Shown here: piece by piece, positions 61,747-64,000 of the stretch
Layout of the letters: each line of letters starts with the position of its first letter
Numbering within the stretch: the stretch's first letter is position 1
Assembly (NCBI RefSeq): GCF_000715075.1
Contig: NC_134094.1
Span: 76,738,838-76,802,837 of the forward strand
Reading direction: 5' to 3'
Length of the DNA stretch: 64,000 nucleotides
Source: Nicotiana tabacum
Lineage: Eukaryota > Streptophyta > Magnoliopsida > Solanales > Solanaceae
Position numbers and translations under genes: made by a program
Notes under the pieces: generated by a model
Databases searched by the model: none
What the model saw: only the letters and a program-made list of their open reading frames with translations
Told to the model about the DNA's origin: nothing

Positions 61747-61935
61747 TCATTTTACCCTTAGTAATAATTGTTCTTGAAGATGGAGATAACACATAAATAG
61801 AATCAATATTCAATGAATATAGATTATATCTTAAGACATAAATAAAAGTAAAATAGTCAAAAATTCTTTCTAATTAATATTTTTAAGGGTTGTGTAAAAA
61901 TGAAATATGACAGATAATTTGAGACGGATGGAGTA

Positions 61936-62461
61936 TTCTAATTTTTAAAGATGGTGAATTATTATATTACCAAAAAAAGAAGATAGAAATTTTACAAAAA
62001 GCTTACTATTTTAAGGTTGATTGTTGGTGTTATAGGTAAACTGTTGTTATAGAGAAATAAAATATAACATAAAAAATTAATTCGAAAAAATTTAGCCATT
62101 ATAGATAGGTGTTGTTATATGCAAATGCTATTATGGAGACGTATATGTTATAAGGTGACGGTTTCGGCTACCGAAGAATTTGGACCACACAATTTGGACC
62201 AATTTTTGTTTAGCCCCTTTCTTCAGCGGCTGAAAAAAATAAAAATATAAAAATCTTATTGGGAAAAAAGAGTTTGCGAATTACAGTATTTTCTATAAAA
62301 ATGTTGGTCTACATTTAACCATTCTCCTTTCTTCCTCTTTCATCTTCTACTGATAAAATGTAGAGTAACAGTGAGATTGTACCTAGACCAGAAAAAAAAA
62401 AAACTTAAAGCGAGGAAGATTCTTGTTAGAATTCGATAATTCAGCTTTCAAGCAATCATCA
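61936..62461. other. Upstream region of the CPBP protease gene
   Basis: 62020-62157 contains GTTATAG-type words (a MITE remnant). From about 62165 to 62461 lies the probable promoter and leader of the next gene, with no clear TATA box. Confidence 0.4.
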
Positions 62462-64000
62462 ATGGGTTCACTTACTATAAGCTACTGTTGGACTATTGCC
62501 ACTGCATGTAAGTTTTCCTTTGTCCATTTCTTGGAATAGGGTGAAATCTTCCTTAAGCCTCCATGTCCAATAGTAAGAAACAAGAATCTTGGAAAAACCA
62601 AAGATGCTAAGCAATTTCTTTATGCTTTTAATTTATGTAAGTTGACAATCTTTTATCTGTTTTTAATTGTGCTTTACTCTTATAAATACAGCTGAAATTC
62701 TATCAGGTAGGAAGTTTGGTGATTCGAACAGTTCACAAAGGCCCGTGCCCCCTGTATTATGCTGTGTGAGTCTACCCATTAAGGTGATTTTACTGTTATG
62801 GTGGTAACATTCAGTTTACCTTTATGTGACAAATATAATTTTATGCCTTTACTTTGAATATTGGAAAATTTTCAGTTACTTTAATATGACAAAAAGTAGT
62901 TTTGTGATTCTTTTTACTATATGTTCAGTAACCATACGTGAAATAATCCCTTGAACTCATGTATATCTTGGACTACTGACTATGCTTACTCCTCATAATA
63001 CAGAGGTTTAAAACCAATGTAAGGGCATTTGCAAGTCAGAGGTCTGTTAAGAAATCAAGAAAAAAAGGGAAAACAGAGAAAACTGATACTGCAGTACCCG
63101 AGAAGTATCTGTTAAGTGATGATGTTAATCCAGATTATGTTGAAGATAACAAGAAGAACACATCCTTTCTTGACACTTCAGAGGCTGGGACTTCTGTGCC
63201 GATGATCCCATCTAGAGGTTCTGTGCTTCAGGCATGCATAATCACTTCTGGATTTATTGGTCTTCTAGGTGTCGTAATTCGAGAGGTACACTTTTTCTCT
63301 CAGCTCAAGGATGTTACTTACTGTATGTGTTCATATTTTGAAAACAATATGTTACTGCTTTTTGTATGCACAAGCAGAGTGCTATGCTTACACTTCATGT
63401 GATAAGAAATTGAATTGTTAGTACTAGCAAAGTTGTGTTTGATTATATCATCTAAGTTTCATTCGTATTGTGAAGTCTACTAAGCATTATGCTTAGATTG
63501 ATAATTTAATCTACTATATGGTATTAGTGACACTTAGATTTTTGAAATCCATGAAAGGAAAGTAACCCCCTTATTCTGAATTGGTTGATTTGCAGGTTTC
63601 TCATGTTGCATCAGGAGGTGGGTTGCCAATTGTTGACTGTTCTGTCGAAATACCACGTAAGTCTGAGAAGCTTTCTTCTCTATTCAGTAGTTTGTGAGAT
63701 TTCCGACACCTTATTGGAAGTACTTGCTATATTGATAAACCTCTCAAGAATTTGGTAAAGAAGAAATTGCTCTGAAAATAATATCAATGGCACTAATTTG
63801 TCTGTGAATTTTGTGTCCGTAGCTAAGGTGTTGAAATAACCCTATGCAGCGCAATAGTTTTCCCCCAAGCTCATTGACCTTGTGTTATTCTCCAGCTACC
63901 AACTAGCTTCATGAGAATTTTCTCTCTTTTATAATGATCTTTGGCGTGTGATGTTTCACCTTATATTTTCTCTTGTTTGTATTTACTAAGGATGCCTTTT
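62462..64000 (+). CDS. SCO4: CAAX-protease-family (CPBP) plastid protein, 5' part
   Basis: Exons 62462-62507, 62692-62783, 63004-63285 and 63596-63656 join in frame (phases 1, 0, 0, 1) with GT-AG introns. The gene continues past the right edge; no further acceptor was seen by 64000. The 160-residue N-terminal part begins MGSLTISYCWTIATA, a probable transit peptide, then has a basic stretch (SQRSVKKSRKKGKTEK) and a hydrophobic segment with PSRGSVLQACIITSGFIGLL and VIREVSHVASGGGLPIVDCS. That block matches my memory of Arabidopsis SNOWY COTYLEDON 4 and its relatives, integral membrane proteins of the CPBP protease family required for normal chloroplast development in cotyledons. The catalytic EExxxR region is outside the window, so the match rests on the N-terminal half. 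Confidence 0.75.

Larger units (their letters stand above)
59709..61933. mobile_element. Stowaway-like MITE holding two younger insertions
   Basis: Perfect 20-bp inverted repeats CTCCATCCGTCTCAAATTAT lie at both ends, each flanked by TA (59707-59708 and 61934-61935). The MITE body is split by a DNA element at about 59744-60713 and by a LINE at 60804-61746. Without them it would be about 310 bp, normal for Stowaway MITEs. Confidence 0.8.

Overview
This is plant nuclear DNA, most likely from a Solanaceae species and quite possibly Nicotiana. That placement is inferred from two large-intron plant genes, from Ty3/gypsy chromovirus LTRs of the 2.5-3 kb class, and from a LINE whose 3' tail resembles the tobacco TS SINE. 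No bacterial, organellar or viral operon is visible.

The window is a gene island inside a nested transposon landscape. Positions 1-8291 hold a minus-strand Tekay/Del-like chromovirus (element 1), cut by the left window edge, with a MITE in its integrase region. Positions 8292-23357 read best as the 3' part of a Tat-lineage element whose antisense additional ORF is broken by a solo LTR (8870-10052) and by a complete but decayed chromovirus (element 2, 11159-22189). Positions 23891-29937 hold one solo LTR with a second LTR nested in it; the inner LTR carries an uninterrupted (GATA)n tract of about 681 bp.

Positions 31800-41450 hold the clearest intact gene. It is a plus-strand homologue of Arabidopsis TNO1, the TGN-localised SYP41-interacting tail-anchored coiled-coil protein. 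I could splice it into one 1817-residue frame.

Positions 41500-62160 are again transposons: a Copia element with TSD GTACA carrying two insertions, a non-autonomous LTR element with an Athila-type primer-binding site and TSD CTATT, a TRIM, a solo LTR with TSD AAATA, and a Stowaway-like MITE that contains a second DNA element and a 5'-truncated LINE with a 17-bp TSD. From 62462 to the right edge lie the first four coding exons of a plastid CAAX-protease (CPBP) family gene resembling Arabidopsis SCO4.

Most of the sequence is therefore the history of nested insertions, and most element ORFs are dead. The best leads are the CpG-rich hairpin-like blocks found at the same place in several different LTR families, the TAG-biased decay of element 2, the antisense spliced ORF, and the very long perfect GATA array. 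I did not find an undescribed enzymatic system.
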